Source: Calonectria ilicicola (Eukaryota > Ascomycota > Sordariomycetes > Hypocreales > Nectriaceae). Taken from it: a stretch of DNA of 64,000 nt. Location: NCBI GenBank assembly GCA_020809705.1, contig CP085833.1, forward strand, positions 4,836,001 to 4,900,000, in the 5' to 3' direction. The notes beneath the pieces are model-generated. The model worked only from the letters and a program-made list of their open reading frames with translations. It did not search any database and was not told the origin of the DNA. Each line of letters begins with the position of its first letter. The first letter of the stretch is position 1. Positions 10,510 to 22,061 of this stretch are shown in pieces. The position numbers and the translations under genes were made by a program.

Positions 10510-13026
10510 ATGAACACGTCGTCTCTGCAGGCCCCGCCACACTACCTACTGCTGCACGTCCCAATCCCCGCTATGTCGAACCTTGAGTCTTGGAGGCTGC
10601 AGGTGGTAGCTCTGCGCAAGCAGATTGAGGAGGCTATCAAGCCCCCCGAACCAAAAACGACTCGACAATCAACCAAGCAGCAAAAGAAGGCGCCAAAGAG
10701 GAAAAGAGACGCGCGATGGGGGGCAATCCTCGACCAGATCAATGAGTTGGAAAAACAACTTAACACTCCGCGGGAAGATGTAGAGGTAACGGCTCCCCCT
10801 GCACCACCATCACCGTCACAACCACAAATCGATATCCCCACAGTCCTAAAAGCAAGGAGAGCGCAAAGTCTTCCGCCAATTGGAGCATTCACCAGTGACA
10901 AAACAAGACATTTACTTTCCAATGATGAACAAGCCCCCTCTAACTCTCTGCGCCAACCTTCCCGCATTGTTCAATCTTCAGATGAACGAAGTATTATACC
11001 TAGCCCCTCCCCAAACCTGGACTCGGATGCCACTACTTCGACATCGTCTCAAGATGGAGCCCTGTGTTCCAACTCAACACAACCAACCCAGAGCCAAACC
11101 CCGACCGATTCGGCCCCTTCAACACCGTCTGATACAGAGCAAGACACACCCGAATCCCCAGTGTCAATCATTGCCTCAACCTCAACCTCTTTACCGTCTC
11201 AAGATGACGCACTGCGTTCCAGCGTGGTGGAGTCAAGCCGAGACATGCAAACCCCAACTGAAAGCGCGCCGTCATCCCCGTCGAATACCGAACAAGAGGT
11301 ACCTGAATCACCAATGTCAATAACAACTCCAGCACGAACTAGCTTCACATTGGCACACGATGATATGGGCGAAAACCTTGTCTCAAAACTAGCGACATTC
11401 ATCGAGGACCCTAACTTCAATAATAAAATCTCTGTCGATGTCAACATTAGTGTTTCCATACTTCAAGATGATATAAAGTTTGACCGACCTGTCTATACTG
11501 CTGTTCAGTACACTCCTGGTCCAGGCGATGCCCGTTTTTCACAGTTACTTGTGTCCGAGCCAGGGGGCGAGTTCGAGTGGCCAGACTTTGCTCAGCAGTA
11601 TCAGAAACCAACTGAGATAGAGATGGAGAATCATTTCGAGAAACTTGCGTGTGAACCCCCACAAGAAGAAATTCTCTACTACGGTGGAAATGTCACATCG
11701 GAGTATAACAATCTCCTCGACCCTGGGGAGCAGCTCCGACAGGCCAAAAACATTGAAGTTGCAAACGAAACATATTGGCATATCGGTGGGCCATGCTCGG
11801 GGACTGTCACCCACAAAGAGGACTTCAATTTTCGATCATTCAACCTCACACTTGCCGGTTATAAGCTTTGGATACTCTACAAGGACCAGGACCAGATCAC
11901 AAAGTTCATTCAACAACACTGGCCTGGCAAGCACTGCGACCAATTTATCCGCCACCAATCCTTGATGATCGCGCCGTCAAGGCTTCGTGAAGAGGGGATC
12001 GAGTTCGAAATCTATTGTGCCGGACCTGGTGATGCGGTAGTCACAAGACCAGGCCAAGTCCACGCAGTTGCAAACTTCAGTCCTTGCGTTGCCATCTCAA
12101 TCAACTTTCTACTTCCGAATGAAAAAATCATGTCAGGAAAGGTCTGCAAGGATTGCGGCATGTTTAACTGGGACGAGGCGTCTCAACACAAGACTATCGG
12201 GCGTAAAAGAAAAGCCGATGATCCGCTGCAACCAAGAGCCAAGAGACTATCCCGAAAAGACACGGCGGCGCTTGTCGATACCATAAAAAAGATCCAGGAG
12301 CATGATCCTCTTTGCAGCATCCCCACCAGTTACGAGTCCCATTCACCCGAACCGCATGTCCTTAGCATGGCTGCTGCCACACGAAGTGAGCATGCCATTC
12401 ATCAGTTCATTGATATTGTCAAGACCTGGATAGACCTCAAGACCAACGCCATAGAGGGGTCTTCCGTCTTATGCTCTCCATTCGACCCAAGATCTACCGA
12501 CAAGAATCTCCTAGCGGATCGAATCAAGCAATTTAATCGCGCTTCAAGATCATCTGCATTTTTCTGTTTTATATCTCGATTGAATTCCATATATTTCGTC
12601 AAAGAACGGGAGCTCTTGCTGGGTTGGAAACTAAGAGCAAACGGTCAAATGCTTGATTTGATCTGCAAACAGAACGATTTGACTAGATCCCAGGCCGAAG
12701 CAGCTCAGAAAGAAGGCAATGTATGGAAAGACATACATAATGGTTGCAAAGGGATCCTCCCATTCTTATTCCTAGACGCACATAAAAATCCTTTTGGGAT
12801 TGGGAAAAAGGATTACAAGGGCCTTCGTGCTGAGGATTGCAAGGTTCTACTCAGTTTACTTGATGATGATATCACGAAAACGCTATGTTCTATTGGACAG
12901 GCTTTCGAAGAATGCGTCACTGGTGGTCAGGATGCATATTTCAAACTGAACGGAGAGGTTATTTCTTGGGACAGTCTTTCAGTAGAAAAGATTCGCTCAC
13001 TTCTTCCCATCACCACCAGCCCTTAA
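10510..13026 (+). CDS. JmjC-domain protein, putative histone demethylase/hydroxylase
   Basis: A single frame; the first ATG is at 10510 (MNTSSLQAPP), giving 838 residues. The N terminus has a helical segment (SWRLQVVALRKQIEEAIK) and a basic patch (KKAPKRKRDARW). A Ser/Thr/Pro-rich region at about 170-275 follows, in which a block of about 48 residues is duplicated (SQDGALCSN..TPESPVSI and SQDDALRSS..VPESPMSI). The JmjC core spans about residues 400-545. HKED (His435, Glu437) and GQVHAV (His518) fit the Fe(II)-binding H-x-D/E...H triad, and GYKLWILYKD and PGDAVVTRPGQ fit the flanking JmjC strands. After it comes CKDCGMFNW and a basic segment GRKRKADDP. The C-terminal 250 residues are helical and unassigned. 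An Fe(II)/2-oxoglutarate oxygenase acting in the nucleus is inferred; the substrate is not visible. Confidence 0.8.
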   Translation: MNTSSLQAPPHYLLLHVPIPAMSNLESWRLQVVALRKQIEEAIKPPEPKTTRQSTKQQKKAPKRKRDARWGAILDQINELEKQLNTPREDVEVTAPPAPPSPSQPQIDIPTVLKARRAQSLPPIGAFTSDKTRHLLSNDEQAPSNSLRQPSRIVQSSDERSIIPSPSPNLDSDATTSTSSQDGALCSNSTQPTQSQTPTDSAPSTPSDTEQDTPESPVSIIASTSTSLPSQDDALRSSVVESSRDMQTPTESAPSSPSNTEQEVPESPMSITTPARTSFTLAHDDMGENLVSKLATFIEDPNFNNKISVDVNISVSILQDDIKFDRPVYTAVQYTPGPGDARFSQLLVSEPGGEFEWPDFAQQYQKPTEIEMENHFEKLACEPPQEEILYYGGNVTSEYNNLLDPGEQLRQAKNIEVANETYWHIGGPCSGTVTHKEDFNFRSFNLTLAGYKLWILYKDQDQITKFIQQHWPGKHCDQFIRHQSLMIAPSRLREEGIEFEIYCAGPGDAVVTRPGQVHAVANFSPCVAISINFLLPNEKIMSGKVCKDCGMFNWDEASQHKTIGRKRKADDPLQPRAKRLSRKDTAALVDTIKKIQEHDPLCSIPTSYESHSPEPHVLSMAAATRSEHAIHQFIDIVKTWIDLKTNAIEGSSVLCSPFDPRSTDKNLLADRIKQFNRASRSSAFFCFISRLNSIYFVKERELLLGWKLRANGQMLDLICKQNDLTRSQAEAAQKEGNVWKDIHNGCKGILPFLFLDAHKNPFGIGKKDYKGLRAEDCKVLLSLLDDDITKTLCSIGQAFEECVTGGQDAYFKLNGEVISWDSLSVEKIRSLLPITTSP

Positions 13027-13061
13027 CTAACAGCACTCTTTAGTAGCCAGTGCGTTGTTGA

Positions 13062-13096
13062 TGACTAATAAGCGGGCTCAACCCGCTTATTAGTCA
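13062..13096. repeat. Perfect hairpin element, copy A
   Basis: The 15-nt arm TGACTAATAAGCGGG (13062-13076), loop CTCAA, and a perfect complementary arm (13082-13096). It lies 36 bases after the JmjC stop codon. A second copy with the same architecture and similar flanks is at 50063-50097. It could be a foldback repeat or act as a 3'-end structure. Confidence 0.9.
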
Positions 13097-13175
13097 GCTC
13101 CCCAAGACAGAACAACGACGACTGAAGGCAGCATGGATTCGTAAATATTGAGCTTAATAATTTGATACATCTTTC

Positions 13176-13842
13176 TCACATAGCCTGCACAAGTGGCTTC
13201 GAACCCTTTTTTGCCCCCACACAAACCGCCAGTATCACCAACGCTGCTGCAACAATGCTACAGCCCATCGAAACCCAGCCATATAATTGACCCGAACCAA
13301 CTGATACTAAATGCCCGTACGAGTAGATCTTTTGCTCCATAATTTTATATACTACCATCATAGCCACGGCCGGGAAAACAGGGAGAGAAACCGAGAAAAC
13401 AACTGCAGCTGCGACCCAAAAGCTCATACTCAAGGCCAAAGATAGTCCGCTACAGAGGCTGAGTACACTAATGCTAAGTAGAAAATTTGTATAAAGAATT
13501 GTCGAAAGCTGTGCCTGAGAATATGTTTCTAGAATATTATTGGTGTCATTCATTCCAAAAGATGTAGTTGTGTTAACATCATAACATGCCACCTGCTGCC
13601 GAAGTTCGATACAGAAGCCGCCAAATCCTAAGGTAATATTGAGTGGCTCTCCATTTCCTTCAGTTGTGTTGAGCTGGGGCCCGGCTTTAGCTGGATTTGA
13701 TTCACCTGGGAATAGTGGGTCCTACCTGCACTGTGATCAGGCCACTGTTATGTAAAGCATTATGGTATTTAAAGATCGCGCAAGCTGTTAAATGCGCAGC
13801 AAGGAATAAGATCCCAATGGAAAAGATACTTTTTTTGGCCAT
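13176..13842 (-). CDS. Four-TM SUR7/PalI-like membrane protein
   Basis: The exons are 13842-13726 and 13673-13176, with a 52-nt intron GTAGGA..CCCAG; the later of two acceptors is needed for the frame. The product is 204 residues. The first exon supplies ATG (MAKKSIFSIG) and TM1 (SIFSIGILFLAAHLTACAIF). An extracellular loop with GFGGFCIELRQQVACYD follows, the two-Cys pattern of SUR7/PalI proteins (there typically G-x-W/F-G-x-C...C). Three more TM segments follow (LYTNFLLSISVLSLCSGLSL, VVFSVSLPVFPAVAMMVVY, MGCSIVAAALVILAVCVGA), then a short cytosolic tail. In known members this topology serves plasma-membrane domains (eisosomes), cell fusion or pH signalling; which applies here is open. Confidence 0.75.
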
Positions 13843-14085
13843 TGTATTTGTGAAATTTAGTAAAATATGTCGAGAGCAAATGTGCGATATGTTTTAAAAT
13901 GCATTGTTGAAATAAGCGCTGATCTTATTTGGGGAGCATTGCTAGCCTAAGAGTAGCCCACCAAAATAAGCAATCGTATCATTAAAATAAATGAAATCAA
14001 TTAAGAAAGCGGGCCACATAAAGACTCTCAAATATGCTCTTCAATCCAAAATATCAAATATTTTCAATCTTACTTTACCGAAAAA

Positions 14086-14889
14086 ATGGCCATGATCCTT
14101 TGCGATGAACATCACCCAGAGGAGGTGGTGGCATCAACACCCCGCCCAAGCCCCGAGCCAAAAGGATTTAGCCTTGATCAGTTGGCTCAATCCCTAATAC
14201 TGCCAGAGCCTCTCTCTATCTTTTTGGATAACATCGAAAATGTCTACCATTTCTGGACCCTTGTACGGAGCAAGTCGGCTAAGAACAGCGTATGTAACGC
14301 AAATACAAGCGCTATCGAGACTTTCCGTTTCATCGATTCCATCACAAATGGCCAAGAACAGCCCTCTCAGCTCATCAGGCTTGGCCATGTGGCGCTTATT
14401 AGGGTTATGGAACAAGTGAAAAGTATGATAGGGTTTCAACGGCGCCAGGGTAAAATCCAGTCACGATCGGGTCGACGAAATGCTGCTGTTGCCTTTGATC
14501 TCTATGTTGATGCTCAAATGGACGTTGTTCATCGTATTCAGGCCAAGAAGCACCTATATAAGCGGTTACAGACTAGCCGTCGTTGGTTTGAGCTAGCTGG
14601 GAGGTTTCCGCTGCTCTTGGTTACCTATTCAGATGCTGCGGAAAAGATGATGTGAGTATTATTTATTTTTCTGTCAATGTTATTTACTAATCTTCCAAGT
14701 TCAAATCGAAGCATACCAAATCATGCTCTTAGAGCCTTGAGCGGCAAGGTTTCTGAAAAATACCCACCCAACCTTCTTCAAGCTGCTGCAAAATTGGACG
14801 ATATCGTGAAAATGGTTGTGACGGGAGCCATGCCTCCACAGCAGGCTCAATATGCTATTGTAAGATTGAAGACAGAGGCCTTAGTTTAA
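14086..14889 (+). CDS. Orphan protein, two exons, 251 residues
   Basis: The exons are 14086-14651 and 14700-14889. The intron is GTGAGT, branch TTACTAAT, CCAAG (48 nt), phase 2. The product starts MAMILCDEHHPEE, has a Pro-rich linker, then a mostly helical body with a basic centre (QRRQGKIQSRSGRRN). The second exon is a short helical tail (LLQAAAKLDDIVKMV). No TM, signal peptide or known domain is seen. Confidence 0.65.
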
Positions 14890-15317
14890 CCTTTTAATAT
14901 GCGAAGGCTTTGTATAGGAGCGAAAGTTAGGACTATAGATAGTTTTGAATGGTTGATGACTTCTTTCTCCGCTTTACTCCTTTTATTCGAGATTAGTTTC
15001 CTAGGCTATCTAGGATTTGATTGTTAATAGAGGCTGCGTATTTCTATAATATTTTTCAAATGCTCTCCAAATACCTTTCATTCATTCCTATTTTAATGGC
15101 AAAAGCGAGCTCAACCTAGGAAAGAGCAACAAATATACTTTTTATGTAAATCAACAATCAAGAGATATTCAACTAGATTATAAAAATAAGCCATAAGTGT
15201 AAACTAGATATATATAGTTATATATCGCTTCTTGTATCCTATCACACTAATAGTATACTGTTACATTTATTATATCCTGTTATTTATATTCCTCTCTAAT
15301 GAACGAGTTTAACACAG
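14890..15317. other. Convergent AT-rich spacer
   Basis: AT-rich 3' flanks of two convergent genes (TATATATAGTTATATATCGC near 15205). No gene is seen. Confidence 0.5.
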
Positions 15318-17769
15318 CTATAATTCTTCCTCCAGCTGTTCTGGATCAGGCGCCTCAATTCCTCTCTCAGCCATAGTTGGTACAGTCAATTCATGTTCCA
15401 TCTCCGCATCTAATTCCACTGGAAATCCAGCCTGCCTTGAGATTTCATGTTGTTGCACAATTATTGGCTTCTGCAAGGTGCCAGTGAGACTACGTGGAGC
15501 ACTGGGATCCTGAGTCGGCGTTAGACAAATATTCCTAAGTTCTTCCTCAACACACCTACCAAAACTTTCTGAGAGTCCTGGTTTGACCCGGGTCTGACAT
15601 TGCTCACCCCGAATTTATTAGATACCATTATTTCAATTGCTGAGGGCCGTTCAATAGCCTGCGTTGTGTTGCCAACCTGGGAATCTGCTGTTAAGGGTGG
15701 TTGATTATCCTCAGGATCGATGCCATACACTCTTTCCGGTTCAAGCTGTGGTACTTCTAGGGCAAGAGTGGAATTTTCGATATGTTCCTGGGAACTCGTT
15801 GCTAAATTTCCTTGTGAAGCTACTGTGTTGGAGGTTTGTCCCCTTTCAGCCTCTGTGGGCACTCTTCTGTCTGCTTTGTGTCTTTTTCTTCGAATCTCAT
15901 TCTCGTTTATTTCCTGAGCGTTGCCTCTTCTGGTATTTATTTCTACCTGTGCTTTGCTTCTTTCCCAATATCGTTTCCTTGAATTATCTGGAGTTTTGGG
16001 ATTCCAGTAATTGGCATTCCCCATGGCGAGGACCTGTTGTTGGAATTCTGCGTTCATCTCTTGTTGGTCCCCTCCCATCTGTTGGTGGTCTATAACTATC
16101 ATTTGCTGGTTTTCAGAGATTCCATTATCCATTTGAACATCATTCCCATAGCTTCCTAGGTCGACTTCAGGCATATTAAGGGGCTGTGGAACCTCAAAAT
16201 CTTTAAAGAATGCTCGCAACAAATCCCCCAGGATCATTTCTGGAGTAGGCTCGGTTAGATTTCGTGGTACTTGAAAGATATTAGGTAGAAAAGCGGTTTC
16301 TTTCAATGCTCGAAAGGCATGTATTGTAGGCTTTCCCCCTCGCCAGTTACATTTGTCCGACCAATTCATAGAATCAGCTTTGATGGGCCAAAGATCTTCT
16401 AGAGTACCTGGCAACCCTAGTCCTTGTAAGATCGTATCATTTCGAAACCCTAGTTTCATTGCTGTCTCACATAGGCACCGTTGTTGATACCCCACCAGAT
16501 ATGCCCTTATGCCCTTTCCCTTTATATCCTGAAGAGGCTGTTCAGAGCCCAGATATATCATATTCCTTAAAGCGGATAATAAGATCCCAATAAAGGATAC
16601 TCGCGCTGATGCCGAGTCGGTTGTAACTTGAAACACGTGCTCACTCGCCTCCACCACATTGGCCCGAAAAGCCCCAACAAGGTTTGGTGGGCTCCAGTCT
16701 TGCTCGAGGCGTCTGAATAAATTTAGCTCCGGTTTAGGTTGATTACCTTTAATAGGGCCTCGAGTCTTTTTGAAAGGCTTAGCTACATATTTTTCCAATA
16801 TTTTCAGGCCAAGTGTAAGGTACCGTAGGTTCTCTTGAAAGGTTAGAATGCTTGGGATAACCACCTTTAGAGATAGAATGTTTTCCATTAACTTTGCTCT
16901 TAATCCATCGGTAAGCTTTGGGAAATATTCAATAGATTTAAAAACCTTTTGAATATCCCTTCGGTCTTCCTCGCTCCAATGCGGCGCTTTATATTGAAGA
17001 AAATGGACAAGTCTTATATCCAATAAATGCCGTTTATCCATTATGCCCTCAAAAATCTTTGACCACACAGCGTGTATATGATTCCAGTAGTTAACGATCA
17101 TGTCATTGCAATGCGCCGCCAGGTGCTTTGCAAAATTTCCTATATGTATGTCTTCCCAGTGGCCCGCGAACGGCACCAATGCTTGCATTGCAGTCCATAT
17201 TTGACGATGCTTCATGAGCATGCGAACATGCTTTTGTTTACCATCGGACAGCCTGTGCATCCAGGAATAAAACACTTTACTATCGGAATCGTCAGAATGA
17301 CTAAGGATTTGCCTCAGGATCTCTCCATCGCAATATTTCCCTGCATCATAAAAATAAGCATATATAGGGTAGGTATCAATAAAATTTTGTTTTTTTTACC
17401 TGGAGGAATGCAATAAATGCGTATTTCGCATTTAAAGTTATCACCCAAAGCTGCCTTGGCTTTATCCAAAAAGTGATTTCCAAGTAGACAATCAATTTGG
17501 TAAGTATTGTTGTGAAGTGATCGATTGTGATCATTTAGCGTTTGTTGAAACCGATTTTCAGATACATCCAACACTTTCAACATCTCCTGAAACGTGTGTG
17601 GGGTCACAATGCCCGTGATTGGCTGCTGTGGATCTTGGAGAAAGTCTTGGAGTTGGGGCACCGTGGCGTGTTGCGAAAACGCGATTGGGCATTCAGCAAA
17701 GCCATCGGATGAGAGGAGAGATAAGGGAACTACTACAGCTCCCTTGAGATGGTCAGATAAAAATGACAT
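15318..17769 (-). CDS. DUF3723-family protein, Starship-type cargo
   Basis: Three exons: 17769-17400, 17340-15560 and 15509-15318. Introns are GTAAAA..ATGCAG (59 nt) and GTAGGT..TCTAACG..CTCAG (50 nt), both in phase; the product is 780 residues. Residues about 230-320 carry the family signature: DIRLVHFLQYKAP, SEEDRRDIQ, then SLKVVIPSILTFQENLRYL. The N-terminal 120 residues (QQPITGIVTPHTFQEML...CEIRIYCIPPG) and the region to about 480 also fit. The C-terminal third is polar, low-complexity and Gln/Glu-rich, with a basic cluster (RRKRHKADRR). DUF3723 has no known biochemical role; its genes are a recurrent accessory class in Starship giant transposons. It is divergent from the patatin-like gene with only 235 bases between the starts. 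Confidence 0.85.
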
Positions 17770-18004
17770 TTTTGAGTCGTCTTGTTATCAATTACGACCA
17801 ACAAATATTGAGCGCGGCGCTGTGTTCAAATAGGCCATTGTTGATCTTTGAGAAACTGGTGGGGCCTTCTCAGATACGCGTGACGCGAGCGCTTAACTTT
17901 AGCGCCTAAAATAAAATCGGCTTAAATACATGCCTGGACGAGATTCAAGGTAAGCACTTGCGTGTATAAAAGCATGGCCTCTATACAACGGGGCAGCGGG
18001 GCAC
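17770..18004. promoter_or_regulatory. Shared divergent promoter, DUF3723/PLP
   Basis: Only 235 bases separate the two start codons on opposite strands, so both core promoters must lie here. A TATAAAAG-like sequence (GTATAAAAGC) at about 17960 fits the + gene. A GC-rich patch (GATACGCGTGACGCGAGCGC) near 17872 may hold control sites. Confidence 0.55.
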
Positions 18005-20432
18005 ATGCCTGTAGAGCGCAGCTCGCAATTTATTATGTATTCAGACAGTTTAATTCAGCTTCGATCTAATGCCCCGGGTCTTCCTGGCCCCTTTCTCCAG
18101 GAAAATCTCTACCCATACCGTCTCTTTGATGCGCTAGGATCCGCCAGGCCGCGTATAGTTTTGGCCCTTGGCGAGCGTGTTAAAGATCAATTTCTTTCTT
18201 GGGAGTACTCCATGGCTATTGATCATGGCTCAACTTGCTCAGTGGCTCTTGCATTGGTTGATAACCATACGCTATGGCTTGATTGTGAGTTGCACCTTCA
18301 AGTGGACTGCCAAATTCCTCGCATCCAGGCAAGGCATCATGCCCGAGGGATGTGCAATATATATCCTCTCAGATGCGCAGCTAGCTCGGCAACTCAAATT
18401 GCTGATTCTATCTACCGAGATGTCTTGACCCCATTCAGCGATGTTGTGCTTATCTTTGTTCCTGACTTTGGGGGCATTGGGCCTGTAATACAGTTTCTTG
18501 GCCTTTGGGTCCAGAGCGCTGCGAAAAGGCGGTTCTGGAACCCACTGCGCGTTGTGCTCTTCCGCGAAGACATGGCCAAGGATGAGGATATAGATGCTCT
18601 TGTTCTCGCTTCCTTCGCATCACAACTCTCGGATGCAACGAGCCATTACCCCCATCAGTCGATGAAAGAGACAATGGCAAAATGCATTCGTATCAGCAAT
18701 GTGTCGGTGTGGGATGATATCCGACCAACGGTTGAATCAGAGATGATGAACTCATTTCATGATCGAATAAGCCAGGGGCTGGACTTTAAAGCCTGGCATC
18801 TCAAATCACTTCTTCAACAAGCAATTCATCGCTATACAAAATTGCCGCACGAAAACTTTGATCCAATATTAGCATCACGATGGCGGTATCCGTTGCCTAC
18901 TCAACTAGACACACATATTAATATATTTTTGAAAGGGTTCAAAACCATTGGGAATAGTGAGATGGGAATAGCTGCTTCGGCATTGGTGATGGATGCGTAC
19001 CCGCCCGGAATGCATCGTATGTTTCTTGGAGTGGTTCTTAACCTTTAGCTAACAACGCCATAGATTTCCCACCAAAGAATGTTTTTAATAAATTATATAA
19101 GGATTCGGTCAATGAGTGTGAGAGATCACTCAAGCTAACTGGGTTTGCTTCCTCGGTGGAGGAAGATTTTGTGAATCTCGCAACCGATCATCACGCTCTT
19201 GATCTTGATCTTGCTGAAAGCCATTATGCAAGGATCCAACGAAGCCCAATGATGAGAAGTATCAGATTGGAGAGCGTGTGCTCGTTTTGCATTATAAAGA
19301 ACCCGAGATTCACGCTGGACTGTAGGCATCGTCTTTGCTGCACATGCACCATAATTCATGGACATGCTATAGAAGCCTGGCGCTATGCTCTAAACGCCTG
19401 TCCTGTTTGTCAAAGTCCAAACTCAACGACGTTCATTATCCAGCCGCCAACTGCTTGCACCCGAATTCTCAGCCTAGGGGGCACAAATGCAGAGGATACA
19501 CTTAAATTTCTGAAAGATCTTGAAAGATCAGTTGGCCTCAACTCTATGCCTTTTCGAGAACACTTTGATAGTGTGAATGGGTCAGACATAGGTAAAAAAA
19601 GGCGATACCCCTTTACTACAAAGAAAAGAACATTGATTTAGCTGCAAGGTATTTTTTTCATATTAACGGCATTCATGGGAGGCTGGAGTCTTGAAGATTG
19701 TAAATATCATCTCCGTAATATTAAGGGTGCTAGGTTTCGGAAAAGAGCCATCAAATTTGGGAAACGCCTAAAGTTTGATCTTAGTCAAACAGTATTTTTT
19801 AACCATACTACGGTTTCCTTATCGACAGGAAAGAACAAATTCAACAATGGGGTAATTGCGCGGTATGTGTTTATTCTCTGAGGCTTATCGTCGTATTAAT
19901 ATATTTCAGGGATAGCTCCGCTGTTCATCTGCGATACGAAGGAGGCGCATACAATCATCAATTACGCACAATATCAAGCGAATTACAGGCTAGTCTATTT
20001 TATATAGAGCTTGCGAATATGCCCAAACTCCATACAAGCCCTGAAGTATGCACTGTTAGGATGTACTGCCGGGTACCACCTGGCAATGCGTTATTGGATC
20101 TTGTATTTAAGCTTCATAGGGAGAGCAGGCGTCTTTACTATCGAGGAAGTGAACCTGGACTGACCCAGTCGGCATTATGTCCTGAGGATGTAGTAAAGAG
20201 ATGCTGCGGCTATGAGCCCTTCATACGAGAATTTCGAGTGGAGATATCCTCCCTGGATACGAGCATTCAGGTATCAATCGATGGTTCTAACGGAGACGGA
20301 AGCAGATACAATATAAGCAAATGTCCATTTACCATTAGAAAAATCATTCAAGATCAGGAGCTTGATTGTGTTTTTGGTAGGAGAGATAGGAAGATATGCT
20401 ATAAAACATGGGTTATAGGGGGGGGGATATGA
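18005..20432 (+). CDS. Patatin-like (PLP) protein with ruined active site
   Basis: Four exons: 18005-19016, 19064-19591, 19649-19862 and 19910-20432. All introns are GT..AG and frame-keeping; the first has branch TAGCTAACAAC. The product is 758 residues. The N-terminal 330 residues match the fungal PLP head (DSLIQLRSNAPGL, LYPYRLFDAL, LGERVKDQFLSWEYS). Next comes a Cys-rich RING-like element (CSFCIIKN..CRHRLCCTC..CPVC), then the patatin start PPTACTRILSLGG. The oxyanion motif DGGGxR is replaced by GGTNAED (residues 476-482). The nucleophile elbow GTSxG reads GSDIG (510-514), with Asp512 where Ser belongs. After GWSLEDC about 200 residues of the usual domain, including the catalytic Asp, are missing. 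The family's C-terminal part resumes at ASLFYIEL and CRVPPG. Splicing and frame are intact, so this looks like an expressed pseudo-enzyme or a recent internal deletion. PLPs are recurrent Starship cargo. Confidence 0.8.
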
Positions 20433-20528
20433 GGCTGGATAAGCCATCTGAATATTTTTAAAGTCAACCGATGTCATATAATAATATAAATAATATCGAT
20501 AAAAAGGAACTGTAAACCGCCCTCCACT

Positions 20529-22061
20529 TCATTCATCATCCTTCATATAGTCATCTTCATCCTCGGTATAGTCTTCATAATCCTCCATATCATCTTCATC
20601 ATCGCTCATATGGCCTTCATCGTCAATATAATCTTCATCCTCCTCTACTACCCTAAAAGACTGGGCTTCCTCTGCTGGGAATGACTTTTGAAATAGTAAC
20701 TGCCTCACACCTTCAAAAGTATATGGTAGTTTGGCGGTATCAAGTTCCTCCACCATTCTGTGAAATGAGTCATACTTTGAATTTCTTGCCCATGATGGAT
20801 TCGCTTCTTTAGCAAGAAGCCAAAGATCAATCATTCCTGGGCGCAAGTGTAGCCAATTCAAGAACTTTGTTCCTGACAAGGATTCAATATTCTCGAAAGC
20901 CGATCCAAGTTGATCAATGGAAAGGCCCATTTCAGCTACCCGTATCTTTTGTGTGGGCATTGTCGGAGGGGTCGGTGGAATGACCAATAAACGAGATTTG
21001 ATAGCCTCCGCAGCATCAAATTTAAAACAATCAAGCGCCGCGGCTATATCACTATCGCGTGCTTCAATTCCGAGCTCGAATAGGACAGGGAAAATTCGTT
21101 TCCAAACGTCCCCAGGAGACCTGGCGACCCAGCCAAAGATCCCATAATAATAATCTGACATCTTCATTTTTTTGGTTTTGATGAGATACCTCACAAGGTC
21201 TTCTGACCCAACTGCAGCAGCTGCATGGAGAGCCGTGGTGTCATTACTGAAGTAAAGTGGGGCACCCCTCCGAATTAGTAGTCTAGCCACCTTGAACTTT
21301 TGTGTATAAATAGCTGCTTCCAAGGGCTGTCGATCATCGGAGGATTCGTTGTAAAGAGGAACACCACTAGCGATCAGATATTCAACCAGAGCGGTATTTC
21401 CCTGTTCAGCTGCTAAGGCCAGTGGTGACATCCACACTGTTGTAAAGGACAGCAAAGGTGTCCAGAATACCTTTCTCGGCATTTGGATCCTCTTGATCTT
21501 TGCCCCGGCTACTATAGCATCCGCAATCATCGTAAAAGTCGCTGAACTTTTTACTTTTCTGGAGCAAAGTGTAAGAATTCTCAAATCTGGGGTTTGAGGA
21601 AGTGATTCATTGTAATAATGAATGGTTTGTAGTTTGCTGACATCCAAATATCGAATTTGTACACCGTTTATTTTCTGTAGAGATTTACGACAGAAGGGAC
21701 AAGATTTGATCTGTTTTTGTTGCCAACACTTTTCGCAAAATGAATGTCCTAAATTATAATTAATATTGACCATATTTAATTTTAAACTAGTCCTTACCAC
21801 AAGGCGAGAATATCTGCACTCGACTATCAATACATATGGGGCAAGTAGAGTCATCCCAATTGTATTGCCGGATCATGGAGTTTGATCGGCAGCAGTCGCA
21901 ATACAGCTGAGACCAGGTTAGATAAAAATGGATGAGGTGGGCACAGCACATACCCATCCATCTCCAGGGATGCGAAAGACTTCTTGACCTTCCTTGAAGA
22001 CTTTGAGGCAGTTTCTGCAATTGAAGCAGGGCTCCGCAGAATCAACGATTGTGGTAGACAT
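20529..22061 (-). CDS. RING-finger ankyrin-repeat protein, putative E3 ligase
   Basis: Exons 22061-21954, 21906-21798 and 21748-20529, with introns of 47 and 49 nt. The product is 478 residues. The N terminus has paired cysteines (CFNCRNCLKVF, YCDCC). A RING finger then spans exons 2-3: CPICIDSRVQIFSPCGHSFC, CEKCW, CPFCRKSL. Ankyrin-like repeats occupy about 170-290 (SPLALAAEQGNTALVEYLIA, RQPLEAAIYTQKFKVARLLI, TALHAAAAVGSEDLVRYLI). The last 45 residues are almost all Asp/Glu/Tyr. RING plus ankyrin suggests a ubiquitin ligase with a repeat-based substrate reader, which is an inference. The neighbouring + gene at 22855 is also an ankyrin protein and shares the 793-bp divergent promoter. Confidence 0.8.
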
